A program made the position numbers and the translations under genes. Of a stretch of DNA of 47,009 nucleotides, positions 8,408 to 18,135 are shown one piece after another. This DNA is from JBBIPZ01 sp037442505 [NCBI: Deltaproteobacteria bacterium] (GTDB lineage: Bacteria > CALINM01), in assembly GCA_037442505.1 (NCBI GenBank), contig JBBIPZ010000018.1, positions 1 to 47,009 on the forward strand, read 5' to 3'. How positions within the stretch are numbered: position 1 is the stretch's first letter; each line of letters begins with the position of its first letter. The notes under the pieces are model-generated. The model had not been told where the DNA came from and did not search any database. It saw nothing but the letters and a program-made list of their open reading frames with translations.

Positions 8408-10213
8408 ATGAAAACTGAACTTTTCAGAAATATAGCCATAATAGCTCATGTTGACCATGGCAAAACAACGCTTGTAGATGCGATGCTCAAACAAAGCGGG
8501 ATATTTAGAGCCAATCAAAATGTTCAGGAAAGGGTGATGGACAAGATTGATTTAGAGCGCGAAAAAGGCATAACTATAATGGCTAAAAATACTGCAGTTA
8601 CTTATGGCAACTACAAGATTAACATTGTTGATACACCCGGGCACGCTGATTTTGGCGGAGAAGTTGAAAGGACATTGAAACTTGTTGACGGGGCGCTTTT
8701 GCTTGTGGATGCATCTGAAGGACCTCTACCACAAACCCGCTTTGTTTTAAAAAAGGCTCTGGAACTTAAGCTCCCCATAATTGTCGTTATTAACAAAATA
8801 GACAGAAAAGATGCACGCATTAAAGAAGTAATAGATGAGGTTTATTATCTTTTTATTGACCTTGAAGCAGACGAAGCACAATTAGAGTTTCCTATACTAT
8901 ACACAAATGCAAGGGATGGCGTTGCAAAAAAATCTCTTGATGAAGAGTCTAACAATCTTAAACATCTTTTTGATACAATAGTAACACATATTCCTGCACC
9001 AAAAGGTTCTTCTGAAAAACCTTTGCAAATACTTATCGCGCATATAGATTATGACGACTATGTAGGACGTATCTGTATTGGCAGAATTTTCAATGGAACA
9101 ATAAAATCTAACGACCAGATTAGTTATGGTAACAACAAAGATTCTTTAAAACGAGGCAAGATAACAACAATATTTACGTTTGAAGGTTTAGAGAAAAAGT
9201 CTGTTGATATTGCAGCGACGGGGGACATCGTCGCTATCGCTGGAATACCTGATATTTCGATTGGAGATACAATAACAAACACCGAATCGCCAGCAATCTT
9301 GCCTACAATAAAAGTAGATGAGCCAACTATTGCAATGTTGTTTTCTGTCAACACAGCGCCATTTGCTGGTAAAGAGGGTAAATATGTCACCTCAAGAAAT
9401 CTTAAAGAAAGGCTTTTTAAAGAAGCGCTTCACAACGTTAGCATACGTGTTGAAGAGACAGATTCAAGTGACAGCTTTAAAGTGATGGGCAGAGGTGAAC
9501 TTCAACTGGCTATTTTAATTGAAATGATGCGAAGAGAGGGATATGCATTTTCAGTCTCAAAGCCTGAAATAATTCTTAAAGAAATTGATGGGAAGGTTTA
9601 CGAACCATTTGAGTATGTAGTTATTGACTGCCCTGGAGACTTTATGGGCACAATCAACCAGAAGATGGGAATCCGGCGTGGGATTTTGATGAAGGTGGTC
9701 AACCATGAACAAGGAAGGGTGAGAATGGAGTTTCGTGTTCCAGCGAGAGGGCTGATTGGTTTTAGAAGTGAGTTTTTAACAGACACAAGAGGAACTGGTA
9801 TAATGCATCATGTATTTGATGGATATGAGCCTTTTTCTGGCAATATCACTTCCAGACAAACAGGCGCATTGGTTGCAGATAGACCTGGCAAAGCGACGAC
9901 TTATGCGTTATTCCATCTACAACCAAGAGGCATACTTTTTATTTCTGAAAACACAGAGGTTTACGAAGGCATGATTGTTGGCGAAAATTCGAGAGAAGTT
10001 GATCTTTATGTCAATGTAACAAAAGAGAAAAAGCTTACAAATATGAGGGCTTCTGGTTCCGATGAGGCATTAAAGCTGATTCCACCTGCTTTAATGAGCT
10101 TAGAAAAATGTATAGAATTTATAAAAGAGGACGAACTTGTAGAAGTTACACCAGTCTCCATCAGGATGTGTAAGAAGTTGCTTGATAAATCAAAGATTAA
10201 ACGTGGTGAATAG
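8408..10213 (+). CDS. typA: Ribosome-associated translational GTPase BipA/TypA
   Basis: A 601-residue protein of normal BipA length. G1 is AHVDHGKT (13-20), G3 is [14 protein letters not shown], and G4 is NKIDR. EF-G-like domains follow, then the BipA-specific C-terminus (including [18 protein letters not shown] and [11 protein letters not shown]). BipA binds the 70S ribosome and helps 50S assembly and stress or cold adaptation. The ribosome binding site AGGAAGG precedes the ATG. It is divergent from the HD-GYP gene, with a 127-base gap that I could not assign a convincing promoter, and convergent with the SprT-like gene, with one base between stops and no visible terminator hairpin. Confidence 0.96.
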   Translation: MKTELFRNIAIIAHVDHGKTTLVDAMLKQSGIFRANQNVQERVMDKIDLEREKGITIMAKNTAVTYGNYKINIVDTPGHADFGGEVERTLKLVDGALLLVDASEGPLPQTRFVLKKALELKLPIIVVINKIDRKDARIKEVIDEVYYLFIDLEADEAQLEFPILYTNARDGVAKKSLDEESNNLKHLFDTIVTHIPAPKGSSEKPLQILIAHIDYDDYVGRICIGRIFNGTIKSNDQISYGNNKDSLKRGKITTIFTFEGLEKKSVDIAATGDIVAIAGIPDISIGDTITNTESPAILPTIKVDEPTIAMLFSVNTAPFAGKEGKYVTSRNLKERLFKEALHNVSIRVEETDSSDSFKVMGRGELQLAILIEMMRREGYAFSVSKPEIILKEIDGKVYEPFEYVVIDCPGDFMGTINQKMGIRRGILMKVVNHEQGRVRMEFRVPARGLIGFRSEFLTDTRGTGIMHHVFDGYEPFSGNITSRQTGALVADRPGKATTYALFHLQPRGILFISENTEVYEGMIVGENSREVDLYVNVTKEKKLTNMRASGSDEALKLIPPALMSLEKCIEFIKEDELVEVTPVSIRMCKKLLDKSKIKRGE

Positions 10214-10214
10214 A

Positions 10215-10904
10215 CTAAAGTTTGTTACTCTTTTCCCAGCTTATCGCTTCTTTATAAAACCTGAATTGGCGTTCTTTTTCTTTAAATTCTTTGTTGTGTA
10301 TCTGCCTTCGACCGTTTACATTCTTAATGCCAATATATGCGTGAAGCATCTCGTGATAAACAACGTATTCAAGATAAAAAAGCGGAACCATTTCATTATC
10401 AAGAACAGGACTAATCCTTATTAACTTATAATTTTCGTTGTAGTTACCTAACTGCCTTGTTCTTACCCTTCGTCTATTAGAACTCTTACCCCAGCTTATT
10501 TTTACATTCAATCCGTTGTCAAAATATTCACGATTAAGCCGATTATAAATTTCTAAAAGGTCGTAATGCCTTCCTCCATGTTTAATGTTAATGTGCTTAT
10601 CAATTTTTCTTTGGGAGGGTGTTTGTTTTTTTAAAAAAAATCTTACATTTTTAGAGATAGGTTGTCTGTTTAAGGCAAAAAGTGCCAATTCTTTAATAAT
10701 ACCATCATCGGCAGTAAGAAAAATGCTTGAAAGTCTGACAATTATTTTTTTATCAATTCTTTTAACTGAAAAAAGAGAAAAAACGTTTCTGGTAATCACA
10801 ACTTCTACAGGCTTTCTCAGAATGGTCTGAAATATATGTTTGAACCGTTCACTCGGTTCAAGAGGCAAAAGCAGCATCTGAGATGATAAAATTTTTTCGC
10901 TCAC
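10215..10904 (-). CDS. SprT-like zinc metallopeptidase domain protein
   Basis: A 229-residue protein. The C-terminal half has the zinc motif HEMLH (H184, H188) with a probable third ligand H203 in the segment IHNKEFKEKE, which is the SprT/SprT-like pattern. The N-terminal half is basic and unassigned. It has no signal peptide, so it is probably cytoplasmic. Relatives include Spartan-type DNA-protein crosslink proteases, but the substrate here is unknown. The start used is GTG at 10902-10904, only 7 bases after a TATAAT box, so the mRNA may be leaderless. An internal ATG (codon 10, about 10877) is an alternative but has no ribosome binding site either. Confidence 0.7.
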   Translation of the reverse strand: MSEKILSSQMLLLPLEPSERFKHIFQTILRKPVEVVITRNVFSLFSVKRIDKKIIVRLSSIFLTADDGIIKELALFALNRQPISKNVRFFLKKQTPSQRKIDKHINIKHGGRHYDLLEIYNRLNREYFDNGLNVKISWGKSSNRRRVRTRQLGNYNENYKLIRISPVLDNEMVPLFYLEYVVYHEMLHAYIGIKNVNGRRQIHNKEFKEKERQFRFYKEAISWEKSNKL

Positions 10905-10911
10905 AGTAGGG

Positions 10912-10940
10912 ATTATACTATATGTTAGGATAAAAATTAA
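10912..10940 (-). promoter_or_regulatory. Probable promoter of the SprT-like gene
   Basis: On the minus strand a perfect TATAAT (912-917 of this kilobase) lies 17 bases from a weak -35 TTAATT (935-940). The -10 ends 7 bases before the GTG start, predicting a leader of only one or two bases. Confidence 0.4.
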
Positions 10941-10967
10941 GTGAGAACGTTTGTGATCTTTTAATAA

Positions 10968-11041
10968 CGCGCCCGAGAGGATTCGAACCTCTGACCCACA
11001 GATTAGAAGTCTGTTGCTCTATCCTACTGAGCTACGGGCGC
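10968..11041 (-). tRNA. tRNA-Arg (anticodon TCT)
   Basis: Minus-strand cloverleaf with acceptor GCGCCCG (11035-11041) pairing with CGGGCGC (10969-10975). The anticodon loop CTTCTAA gives TCT (arginine AGA/AGG), fitting an AT-rich genome. T-loop GTTCGAAT intact, CCA not encoded. It follows tRNA-Pro by 20 bases. Confidence 0.95.
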
Positions 11042-11055
11042 AACTGTTGGCTTAA

Positions 11056-11135
<80 letters not shown>

Positions 11136-11153
11136 AATAGACAACAGATAAAT

Positions 11154-11183
11154 ATTATAAGCAAATAACACTGGTTTTGGCAA
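11154..11183 (-). promoter_or_regulatory. Promoter of the tRNA-Pro/tRNA-Arg pair
   Basis: On the minus strand TTGCCA (11178-11183) is followed after 18 bases by a perfect TATAAT (11154-11159). The predicted start near 11147 is about 12 bases before tRNA-Pro. The pair can therefore be transcribed apart from lgt, which ends at 11193. Confidence 0.6.
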
Positions 11184-11192
11184 TAAAAAAGT

Positions 11193-11939
11193 TTAATATT
11201 TCTTTTTAAAGATAAAAATTAACCCGGTAATGACAAAAGCTATACTTATCCACTGTGCGGTAGAGAGGTTTAGATAAATGCCACGTGGGTCACCTCTAAA
11301 AATCTCTACAAAGAATCTAATTAAACCATAACCAAGAATATAACTGCCAAACATTAAACCTTGCCTGAACAACTTTTTCCTCGAAAAATATAAGACAAAA
11401 AAAAGCGTCAGGTTCAATAAAGCTTCGTAAAGCTGTGTTGGATGAACAGGAATATTAGGTGGGGCTATAGTCAAAGGATGTGTAAACCTGACTGCCCAAG
11501 GCAAATCACAAACTTGACCATAACAACAACCTGCAGAAAAACACCCCAATCTCCCAAAAAAATGTGCAAGGGGAACACCAAGAGCGACAGCATCAAGTGT
11601 CTTTATAACTGGTATCTTATTTTTTCTCAACAAATAGACAACAAGTGGGACAGCAGCAAGTAAGCCGCCATGGAAAACTAATCCACCTTTCCAGATTTTA
11701 AACACATCTATAAAGTTATTTTTAAACTCTTCTGGAAAATATGCAACGTAAAAAACCCTACTACCAATTATTCCCGCCCAAATCCCCCAAAAAAGTATGT
11801 CAACAACCTTATTGCCATCAATATTAAGCCTATTGCACTCCCTTTTAACTATATACATCGCAGCTATAATACCGATGGCAATCAATAAACCATAAGTATG
11901 AACTGCAAATTCGCCAATTTTAAAAAGTTCCGGAAACAA
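11193..11939 (-). CDS. lgt: Prolipoprotein diacylglyceryl transferase
   Basis: A 248-residue polytopic inner-membrane protein of the usual Lgt length, with about seven hydrophobic segments. Visible family motifs are HGGLL, the signature stretch GRLGCFSAGCCYG, and HPTQLYEALL. Lgt transfers a diacylglyceryl group from phosphatidylglycerol to the lipobox cysteine of prolipoproteins, the step before LspA. It starts directly after the lspA stop, so the two steps of lipoprotein maturation are encoded side by side. Likely clients in this window are the NHL lipoprotein and the lipoprotein secretin. Confidence 0.95.
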   Translation of the reverse strand: MFPELFKIGEFAVHTYGLLIAIGIIAAMYIVKRECNRLNIDGNKVVDILFWGIWAGIIGSRVFYVAYFPEEFKNNFIDVFKIWKGGLVFHGGLLAAVPLVVYLLRKNKIPVIKTLDAVALGVPLAHFFGRLGCFSAGCCYGQVCDLPWAVRFTHPLTIAPPNIPVHPTQLYEALLNLTLFFVLYFSRKKLFRQGLMFGSYILGYGLIRFFVEIFRGDPRGIYLNLSTAQWISIAFVITGLIFIFKKKY

Positions 11940-12419
11940 TTATAGAATGTCCTCCTTTTTTACAATCTGTCTGTAAAAAATCATCAATATTCCAACAGTT
12001 ATGAAGCTATCCGCCACATTGAAAACTGGCCAGTGATGATCACCCAGATGAAAATCAAAGAAATCAATAACAAATCCCCTTACAACCCTGTCATAAAAGT
12101 TACCAGCAGCGCCTCCAATTATCATGCCAAAAATTGATGCTTTCAAAATACCACCATTTTTATCTTTGTAAAATAGATAGAGTATGGTTAATATCGCAAT
12201 TACTGTGGAAACAAGCAAAAGATAGTGCTTGATATCTCCACCGTTATGAAACATGCCAAATGCTATTCCCTTGTTCTCCACATAAGATAGATTGAAAAAG
12301 GGCAAAATCCTCTTGCTTTCGTATAGGGCAAACTTACTCTTTACGACCAATTTAGATGTCTGATCTAATATGAAGACAAGAATAGCAACGCAAAAAAAGG
12401 TAAACTTATACTTAACCAT
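11940..12419 (-). CDS. lspA: Lipoprotein signal peptidase (signal peptidase II)
   Basis: From the chosen ATG at 12419 (MVKYKFTFF) the protein has 159 residues. It has four hydrophobic segments and the LspA motifs DQTSK, ENKGIAFG, GAAGNFYDRVVRGFVIDF and FNVADSFI; the Asp residues of the last two motifs form the catalytic dyad. It cleaves the signal peptide of lipid-modified prolipoproteins in the inner membrane. An ATG five codons further upstream (12434) is possible but adds only MLRLL. The chosen start overlaps the end of ileS by 8 bases, so translation is probably coupled. The ileS-lspA pairing is common in bacteria. Confidence 0.94.
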   Translation of the reverse strand: MVKYKFTFFCVAILVFILDQTSKLVVKSKFALYESKRILPFFNLSYVENKGIAFGMFHNGGDIKHYLLLVSTVIAILTILYLFYKDKNGGILKASIFGMIIGGAAGNFYDRVVRGFVIDFFDFHLGDHHWPVFNVADSFITVGILMIFYRQIVKKEDIL

Positions 12420-15180
12420 TAACAATCTCAACACATCTTTTGCATAATGTAGGGTGTTGTTCTGTCAACCCTACCGTTTGATCATAAACCCAACAACGCT
12501 CACATTTTTTGCCTTCTGCGTTATCGATATCGAAACTTAAAACTCTTTCTGTAGATTTATATTTGCCTTCGCCTTCTTTGTTCACATATATCTGAGAAAC
12601 AATAAAAATTTCTCTTATTTCCTCAAAAAAAGTTGCTACAGAAGGCAAATCAGCTTCACTTAAGTATATGGTGAGTTTGGCATCTAATGAGTGCCCAATT
12701 ATCTTGTTTCTCCTTGCTTCCTCCAGTGCCTTTTGTGCCTCCTGTCTTATTACTAACAGTTTGTCAAACATCTCACTTAAGCTATTATTTTCCCAGAATT
12801 GCGGCAGACTGTTAAACGTCTCAAGAAGCACTGATGCCATTTTATCCTTCATATTGAGGTGTTCCCAAACCTCATCACATGTAAATGAAAGTATCGGTGA
12901 TAGCAAAAGTGCCAGATTTTTGCAAATCTCAAAAACAACCGTCTGAGAAGCCCTTCTTTTCACATCATTTTTGTTAAGCACATAGGTACGATATTTCAAA
13001 ATATCAAGATAAAGTGAACTCAAATCTACAATACAAAAATTATGGATAGAGTGAAAAACCTGATGAAAATCGTAATTTTCATAGGCATTTATTACTTTTT
13101 CGTTTAACTTATAAAACCTGTGAAGGATAGCCTTGTCGAGATTCGACATCTTTTCATAAGGCACGTAATCCTTTTCTGTATCAAAATCTCCCAATACACC
13201 GAGCATATACTTAAAGGTATTTCTAACCCTTCGGTAGGCATCTACCAATCGATTCAATATTTCTTGAGAGATTCGGATATCTTCCTTGTAGTCTTCAGAA
13301 GCCACCCATATTCTTAATATCTCTGCACCATATTTATCAATTACTTCCTGTGGCGAGATTACGTTACCCAATGATTTAGACATTTTTCTACCATTTGCAT
13401 CGACTACAAAACCGTGTGTTAGCACCTCTTTGTATGGTGCTTTTTTATATGCTGCACAGCTTGCAAGTAGAGAACTGTGAAACCAACCTCTATGTTGATC
13501 TGATCCTTCTAAATACATATCAACGGGAAGGTCATAATTGTACTTGCTCTTCAGGTAAGAATAACTCACTCCCGAATCAAACCATACGTCTAGGATATCT
13601 TCCTCTTTTTTAAATTCCTTTGAGCCACATTTTTTGCAAGCAACCTCACCATTTAAAAAGTAGTCTGCCTCTTTCTCAAACCAAACATCAGCCCCATATT
13701 TTTCAAAAATATCCGCAACTTTTCTAATTATCCCTTCATCAAGGATTATTTCTCCACACTCTTTACAAACAAAGGCAACTATTGGCACGCCCCATGCCCT
13801 CTGTCTCGAGATACACCAGTCAGGTCTGTTTTCAACCATGTTATAAATCCTATCTCTGCCCCACTTCGGTATCCATTTCACTTTTTCTATCTCTTGTAAG
13901 GCTATCTTGCGCAAACTGCCTTTTTCCATTGATACAAACCACTGTTCTTCAGCCCTGAAGATAACAGGTTTTTTGCAACGCCAACAATGTGGATAAGAAT
14001 GGGTAATTTCTCTGCTACCTATCAACTTGTTCAACTCTTTTAATTTATCAATAATTTCAGGATTAACTTTGCCAACATTTTTCCCTGCAAAATAATTGAC
14101 ATTTTTTTCAAAGTTTCCATGACTATCTACAGGGGCATAAACCTCAATATTATACTTAAGCCCTAATTCATAGTCTTCCTGACCGTGCCCTGGAGCAATA
14201 TGTACACAACCTGTTCCGGTATCAAGTGCAACAAAATCAGCCATTCTTACAACAGAGTGCCAGTTTTCAAAAGGATGTTCACATTTAACACCATCTAAAT
14301 TAATTCCTTTAAACTCACTGATAACTTTACATTCTTTGCCAAGAACGTTTTCAAAATTTGAAAGCAGCTCTTTTGCTACAACAAACACTTCTCCCTCTGC
14401 CTCCACTGCCACATAATCGTAATCAGGATGTAACGCAACCGCCTTATTTGCTGGTAAAGTCCATGGAGTGGTAGTCCAGATAACAATGGAAACAGGTTTA
14501 CCAGATACGGGTATGATATCTGACACATCATCTTTTACAGGAAATTTGACATAAATAGATGGTGAAACATGATCTTCATATTCTACCTCGGCTTCAGCCA
14601 GAGCAGTTACACACGATATGCACCAGTAAACGGGCTTTTTACCTTTGTAAACTATACCTTCTTTAACGAAGTTGGCAAATTCTCTAACAATATTTGCCTG
14701 ATAATCATAATTCATCGTTATGTAAGGTTCGTGCCACTCACCTAAAACTCCTAATCTTTTAAACTCTTCAGCCTGAATCCTGACAAACTTTTCTGCATAG
14801 CTACGGCAATATTTTCTAATCTCAAGCTTGCCAAGTTCTTTTTTTGATTTACTCAAATCTTTTTCTGCCTGTAATTCGATAGGTAAGCCATGACAATCCC
14901 ATCCAGGAATGTAAGGTGTATCGAAGCCTTTTTTAAAATAGTACTTGACAACGATATCTTTCAATATCTTGTTTACAGCATGTCCAATATGTATATGCCC
15001 GTTTGCATAAGGAGGTCCATCGTGCAGGTGGTAAATCTTTTTCCCCTTTTTTAACTCCCTCATCTTCTCGTAAATTTTAATATCTTCCCACTTTTTTAGC
15101 CTTTCTGGCTCATTCTTTGTGAGATTAGCCTTCATAGGAAAAGATGTTTCAGGAAGGTTTAACGTTCCCTTATAATCCAT
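12412..15180 (-). CDS. ileS: Isoleucyl-tRNA synthetase
   Basis: A 922-residue class I aminoacyl-tRNA synthetase. The HIGH motif is in the stretch NGHIHIGHAVNK, the KMSKS motif is in GRKMSKSLGN, and GSDQHRGWFHSS lies near the active site. An editing (CP1) domain separates them. The C-terminus has a four-cysteine zinc site (CERCW and CKRC), as in the E. coli-type, typically mupirocin-sensitive enzyme. It charges tRNA-Ile. It lies 13 bases downstream of queC and overlaps lspA, giving a probable queC-ileS-lspA-lgt transcript. I see no T-box leader upstream. Confidence 0.97.
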   Translation of the reverse strand: MDYKGTLNLPETSFPMKANLTKNEPERLKKWEDIKIYEKMRELKKGKKIYHLHDGPPYANGHIHIGHAVNKILKDIVVKYYFKKGFDTPYIPGWDCHGLPIELQAEKDLSKSKKELGKLEIRKYCRSYAEKFVRIQAEEFKRLGVLGEWHEPYITMNYDYQANIVREFANFVKEGIVYKGKKPVYWCISCVTALAEAEVEYEDHVSPSIYVKFPVKDDVSDIIPVSGKPVSIVIWTTTPWTLPANKAVALHPDYDYVAVEAEGEVFVVAKELLSNFENVLGKECKVISEFKGINLDGVKCEHPFENWHSVVRMADFVALDTGTGCVHIAPGHGQEDYELGLKYNIEVYAPVDSHGNFEKNVNYFAGKNVGKVNPEIIDKLKELNKLIGSREITHSYPHCWRCKKPVIFRAEEQWFVSMEKGSLRKIALQEIEKVKWIPKWGRDRIYNMVENRPDWCISRQRAWGVPIVAFVCKECGEIILDEGIIRKVADIFEKYGADVWFEKEADYFLNGEVACKKCGSKEFKKEEDILDVWFDSGVSYSYLKSKYNYDLPVDMYLEGSDQHRGWFHSSLLASCAAYKKAPYKEVLTHGFVVDANGRKMSKSLGNVISPQEVIDKYGAEILRIWVASEDYKEDIRISQEILNRLVDAYRRVRNTFKYMLGVLGDFDTEKDYVPYEKMSNLDKAILHRFYKLNEKVINAYENYDFHQVFHSIHNFCIVDLSSLYLDILKYRTYVLNKNDVKRRASQTVVFEICKNLALLLSPILSFTCDEVWEHLNMKDKMASVLLETFNSLPQFWENNSLSEMFDKLLVIRQEAQKALEEARRNKIIGHSLDAKLTIYLSEADLPSVATFFEEIREIFIVSQIYVNKEGEGKYKSTERVLSFDIDNAEGKKCERCWVYDQTVGLTEQHPTLCKRCVEIVNG

Positions 15181-15193
15181 TTTTATATCCTCT

Positions 15194-15874
15194 CTATGAC
15201 TTTATTTTATAAGGTAAGGGGTCTTTTATCCCTGCCTCTTCAAAGCCTTTTAATCTCAACCTGCAGCTATCACAAACACCACATGCCTCATATTCTTCTT
15301 TGTAACATGACCACGTGAGTTGAAACGGAACACCAAGATGATTGCCAATTTTTACTATTTCTGCTTTCGATTTATGAATAATCGGTGTTACAATTTTTAT
15401 ACAGCCTTCTTTAGTACCTTTATCCACAGCTGTCTGAAATGCGGCATAAAACTCTTCTCTACAATCCGGATAACCAGAGCTGTCTTCTTCAACTGCACCA
15501 ATAAAGACCTTGCTTGCTCCGATCACTTCTGCCCATGAAACGGCCATAGCTAAAAAATGTGCATTTCTAAAAGGCACATAAGTAACGGGGATACCGTTTT
15601 TATCTAAAGATGTTGCAACTGGAACATCAATATTTTTATCCGTCAAAGCAGAACCACCAATCTTTTCCAGATAAGAAATATCAACAACAAGCCTTTTCAC
15701 AGGCTGAAAATATTCACACAGCGAATTGAATGCTGCTTCTTCTTTTCTTTGTGTTCGTTGCCCATAATTTACATGCAAAAAACAGACCGCATGATCAATC
15801 GCAGCTATCGCCGCAGTAACACTGCTATCCATCCCTCCTGAAACGAGAACAATTGCCAAATCACGTCTACACAT
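15194..15874 (-). CDS. queC: 7-cyano-7-deazaguanine (preQ0) synthase
   Basis: A 226-residue ATP-dependent enzyme that converts 7-carboxy-7-deazaguanine and ammonia to preQ0 in queuosine biosynthesis. The N-terminal PP-loop is SGGMDS. The C-terminal zinc site is formed by the cysteines in CYKEEYEACGVCDSC. The final segment GFEEAGIKDPLPY is typical of QueC. The tRNA-Tyr(GTA) in this window is a natural queuosine target. No preQ1 riboswitch-like structure is evident in the short upstream gap, and no other que gene is in the window. Confidence 0.95.
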   Translation of the reverse strand: MCRRDLAIVLVSGGMDSSVTAAIAAIDHAVCFLHVNYGQRTQRKEEAAFNSLCEYFQPVKRLVVDISYLEKIGGSALTDKNIDVPVATSLDKNGIPVTYVPFRNAHFLAMAVSWAEVIGASKVFIGAVEEDSSGYPDCREEFYAAFQTAVDKGTKEGCIKIVTPIIHKSKAEIVKIGNHLGVPFQLTWSCYKEEYEACGVCDSCRLRLKGFEEAGIKDPLPYKIKS

Positions 15875-15931
15875 AATAAGATTGTTATTTTACAATATTT
15901 GGATGTAAAAAAGAAATATTTTTTGATTAAG

Positions 15932-17344
15932 TTAGGCTGCTTTAGGCAACCAGACAATAAATTTTGAGCCTTTGCCGAATTGACTTTCTACATCTATGTA
16001 ACCACCATGGGCTTCTATAATAGATTTACAAATGCTTAAACCAAGTCCAGCACTACCAGTTTCACGTTTTCTTGACTTATCTGCCCTGTAAAAGCGATCG
16101 AAAATTTTCTTTATTTCCTCTTCCTTGATACCTATACCTGTATCCTCCACAACAATTGAAACACCTTTTGTAGAATTGACAATACTTATGATAACTTTTC
16201 CACCTGAGACGTTATACTTTATAGCATTGACAATTAGATTGGTAAAAACCTGTCTTAGTCGAAGTCTGTCACCAATAATGTTTGCATCTTCGAGCCCATC
16301 ATAAATAAGAGAAACATTCCTTTCGGTCGCAAACATCTCCAGTTGATCGCAAAGTTCCAGTATGATATCTTTTACGTTGACATCTCTTTTGTCTATCAGA
16401 ATATCACCCGACTCACTTTTAGCAAGCAACAACAGATTTTCTACTATATTTGTCATCCTTTCTATCTCTTCTAATATGCTTACAAGAATTTCTTGATACT
16501 CTTCTTTACTCCTTTCACTCCTTAAAGCCAGTTCAACTTCGCCTTTCATGATAGTTAAAGGCGTCCTTAATTCGTGAGAGGCATCGCCACTGAACTGCTT
16601 GATCTGTTCAAAAGATTTTTCGAGACGCGCAATCATGTCGTTAATGGATTTAAACAGTGTAGCTATTTCATCGTCTCCCTCCAGTTCTGGCAATCTTTTG
16701 TAAAGATGATGTGCGGTTATGTTTTTCATTTCGTTGCTCAATAAAATTATAGGGCTGAAACTTTTGTTAAAGATGATAAAACCACCTATATTAGCCACCG
16801 CAAGGATTACTGGAATAACAATGATAAATATATGCAAAAGCGACCTTTTCATGTTTTCCAGTTTTGATAAAGAGCTGCCAATTTCAAGGTAGCCAATATA
16901 CTTATCATGATGGAACATGGGATGAAACAGTACTCTAACTTTCCTATCCTTAATCTCTTTTGCAGTTAGGTAATCTCTAATTATTTTGCTGCCTTCTCTT
17001 AGCTTCTTAAAATCAGCATCTGATAACAAAATTTTATCTGCAAGAATATGTGCTGTGCATGAGATAACCTTATTTTCACTATCCACTATCTTTACATAAC
17101 CTTCTGTGTCTTTATACCCAAGAAAAGCCTCTAACATTTCCCCAAACTCTTTTGAACCACATGAGATAGGCATATCAGACCTTTGAATTATATAAGACGT
17201 AGCCTCTGCCACAGAAGTTAATCTATTGTTAATACCTTCTTCAATGCTATGGACAACACTCAAAAAAGTGATGGTAGAAAAAAGTAGAATAATAACTATG
17301 CTTGCAATATTAAACCAGATAAGAAATTTAATTCTTATATTCAT
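15932..17344 (-). CDS. Membrane sensor histidine kinase
   Basis: A 470-residue inner-membrane kinase. Transmembrane segments lie at about 8-32 and 169-192, enclosing a periplasmic sensor of about 135 residues with two cysteines (C62, C96). A HAMP domain follows, then HisKA with phospho-acceptor H257 in DASHELRTPL, and an HATPase domain (NLIVNAIKY, DTGIGI, GSAGLGLS). It is encoded 51 bases downstream of its likely partner, the OmpR-type regulator at 17396. The architecture resembles CusS/ArlS-type kinases, but the signal cannot be read from sequence. Confidence 0.9.
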   Translation of the reverse strand: MNIRIKFLIWFNIASIVIILLFSTITFLSVVHSIEEGINNRLTSVAEATSYIIQRSDMPISCGSKEFGEMLEAFLGYKDTEGYVKIVDSENKVISCTAHILADKILLSDADFKKLREGSKIIRDYLTAKEIKDRKVRVLFHPMFHHDKYIGYLEIGSSLSKLENMKRSLLHIFIIVIPVILAVANIGGFIIFNKSFSPIILLSNEMKNITAHHLYKRLPELEGDDEIATLFKSINDMIARLEKSFEQIKQFSGDASHELRTPLTIMKGEVELALRSERSKEEYQEILVSILEEIERMTNIVENLLLLAKSESGDILIDKRDVNVKDIILELCDQLEMFATERNVSLIYDGLEDANIIGDRLRLRQVFTNLIVNAIKYNVSGGKVIISIVNSTKGVSIVVEDTGIGIKEEEIKKIFDRFYRADKSRKRETGSAGLGLSICKSIIEAHGGYIDVESQFGKGSKFIVWLPKAA

Positions 17345-17395
17345 TTCGGTAGAATGAGCGTCTTTAAGGAAACGGTCCTGAAAGATGCCCTAAAA

Positions 17396-18073
17396 TTATT
17401 CTTTAATCATATAGCCAACACCACGAACAGTGTGAATAAGCTTTTTAGACTGATCCTTATCAATTTTTCTTCTAAGATAGTTTATATAAACATCGATAAT
17501 GTTTGTTAAACTGTCAAACTGGTACTCCCATACGTTTTCAGCAATCATCGTTCTTGTAAGGATTCTGTTTTTGTTCCTTGCCATATACTCAAGCAGACTA
17601 TACTCTTTTGTTGTCAACTCAATTTCATTGCCACCCCTTGTAACCTTTCTCGTAACAGGATCTATAACAAGATCGTGAATCTGAATAGGCAAAGCCTTTT
17701 CAAGTGCATGGCCTCTTCTCATAAGTGCCCTTACTCTTGCAAGCAACTCTTCAAAAGCAAATGGTTTGGTAATGTAATCATCTGCTCCAGAATCAAGTCC
17801 TTGAACCTTATCAGTAGTAGAATCTTTGGCTGTCAACATCATTACAGGCCGTCCAATACCGCGTGACCTTATTTCTTTTAACACTTCAATACCATCTTTC
17901 CCCGGCAACATAATATCAAGTATTATCAAATCATAGTCGTGACCCTCTAACATCTCAAGAGCCTTTTCACCATCATACGCGATATCAACTATAAGTCCAT
18001 CTTCTTCAAACCCCCTCTTGATAAGATTTGCCACCTTTTTCTCATCTTCAACCAATAATATTTTCATCTCCAC
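17396..18073 (-). CDS. OmpR/PhoB-family response regulator
   Basis: A 225-residue transcription factor. The receiver domain has acidic pocket E9-D10-E11, phospho-acceptor D53 (LIILDIMLPG), and K in ITKPF. A winged-helix DNA-binding domain follows (LTTKEYSLLEYMARN, then NIIDVYINYLRRK and HTVRGVGYMI). The strong ribosome binding site AGGAGG is 7 bases before the ATG. Its promoter region holds an inverted repeat (18086-18118) that may be its own target. It pairs with the downstream histidine kinase. Confidence 0.93.
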   Translation of the reverse strand: MEMKILLVEDEKKVANLIKRGFEEDGLIVDIAYDGEKALEMLEGHDYDLIILDIMLPGKDGIEVLKEIRSRGIGRPVMMLTAKDSTTDKVQGLDSGADDYITKPFAFEELLARVRALMRRGHALEKALPIQIHDLVIDPVTRKVTRGGNEIELTTKEYSLLEYMARNKNRILTRTMIAENVWEYQFDSLTNIIDVYINYLRRKIDKDQSKKLIHTVRGVGYMIKE

Positions 18074-18085
18074 TCCTCCTTTTTC

Positions 18086-18118
18086 TAATCTTATTGTTAA
18101 TTTATCACAATTAGATTA
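18086..18118. promoter_or_regulatory. Inverted repeat upstream of the response regulator (possible operator)
   Basis: Arms TAATCTTATTGT (18086-18097) and ACAATTAGATTA (18107-18118) are complementary at 11 of 12 positions, with a 9-base spacer. It lies in the 62-base gap between tyrA and the regulator gene, directly before the ribosome binding site. There is no U-run after it on the transcribed strand, so it does not look like a terminator. Confidence 0.4.
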
Positions 18119-18135
18119 AAAAAGAAATATTTTTT

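Noticed and set aside
10182-10424. Plus-strand 80-codon open reading frame after typA
   Set aside because: It is antisense to the SprT-like gene, which has a recognisable zinc motif and its own promoter.
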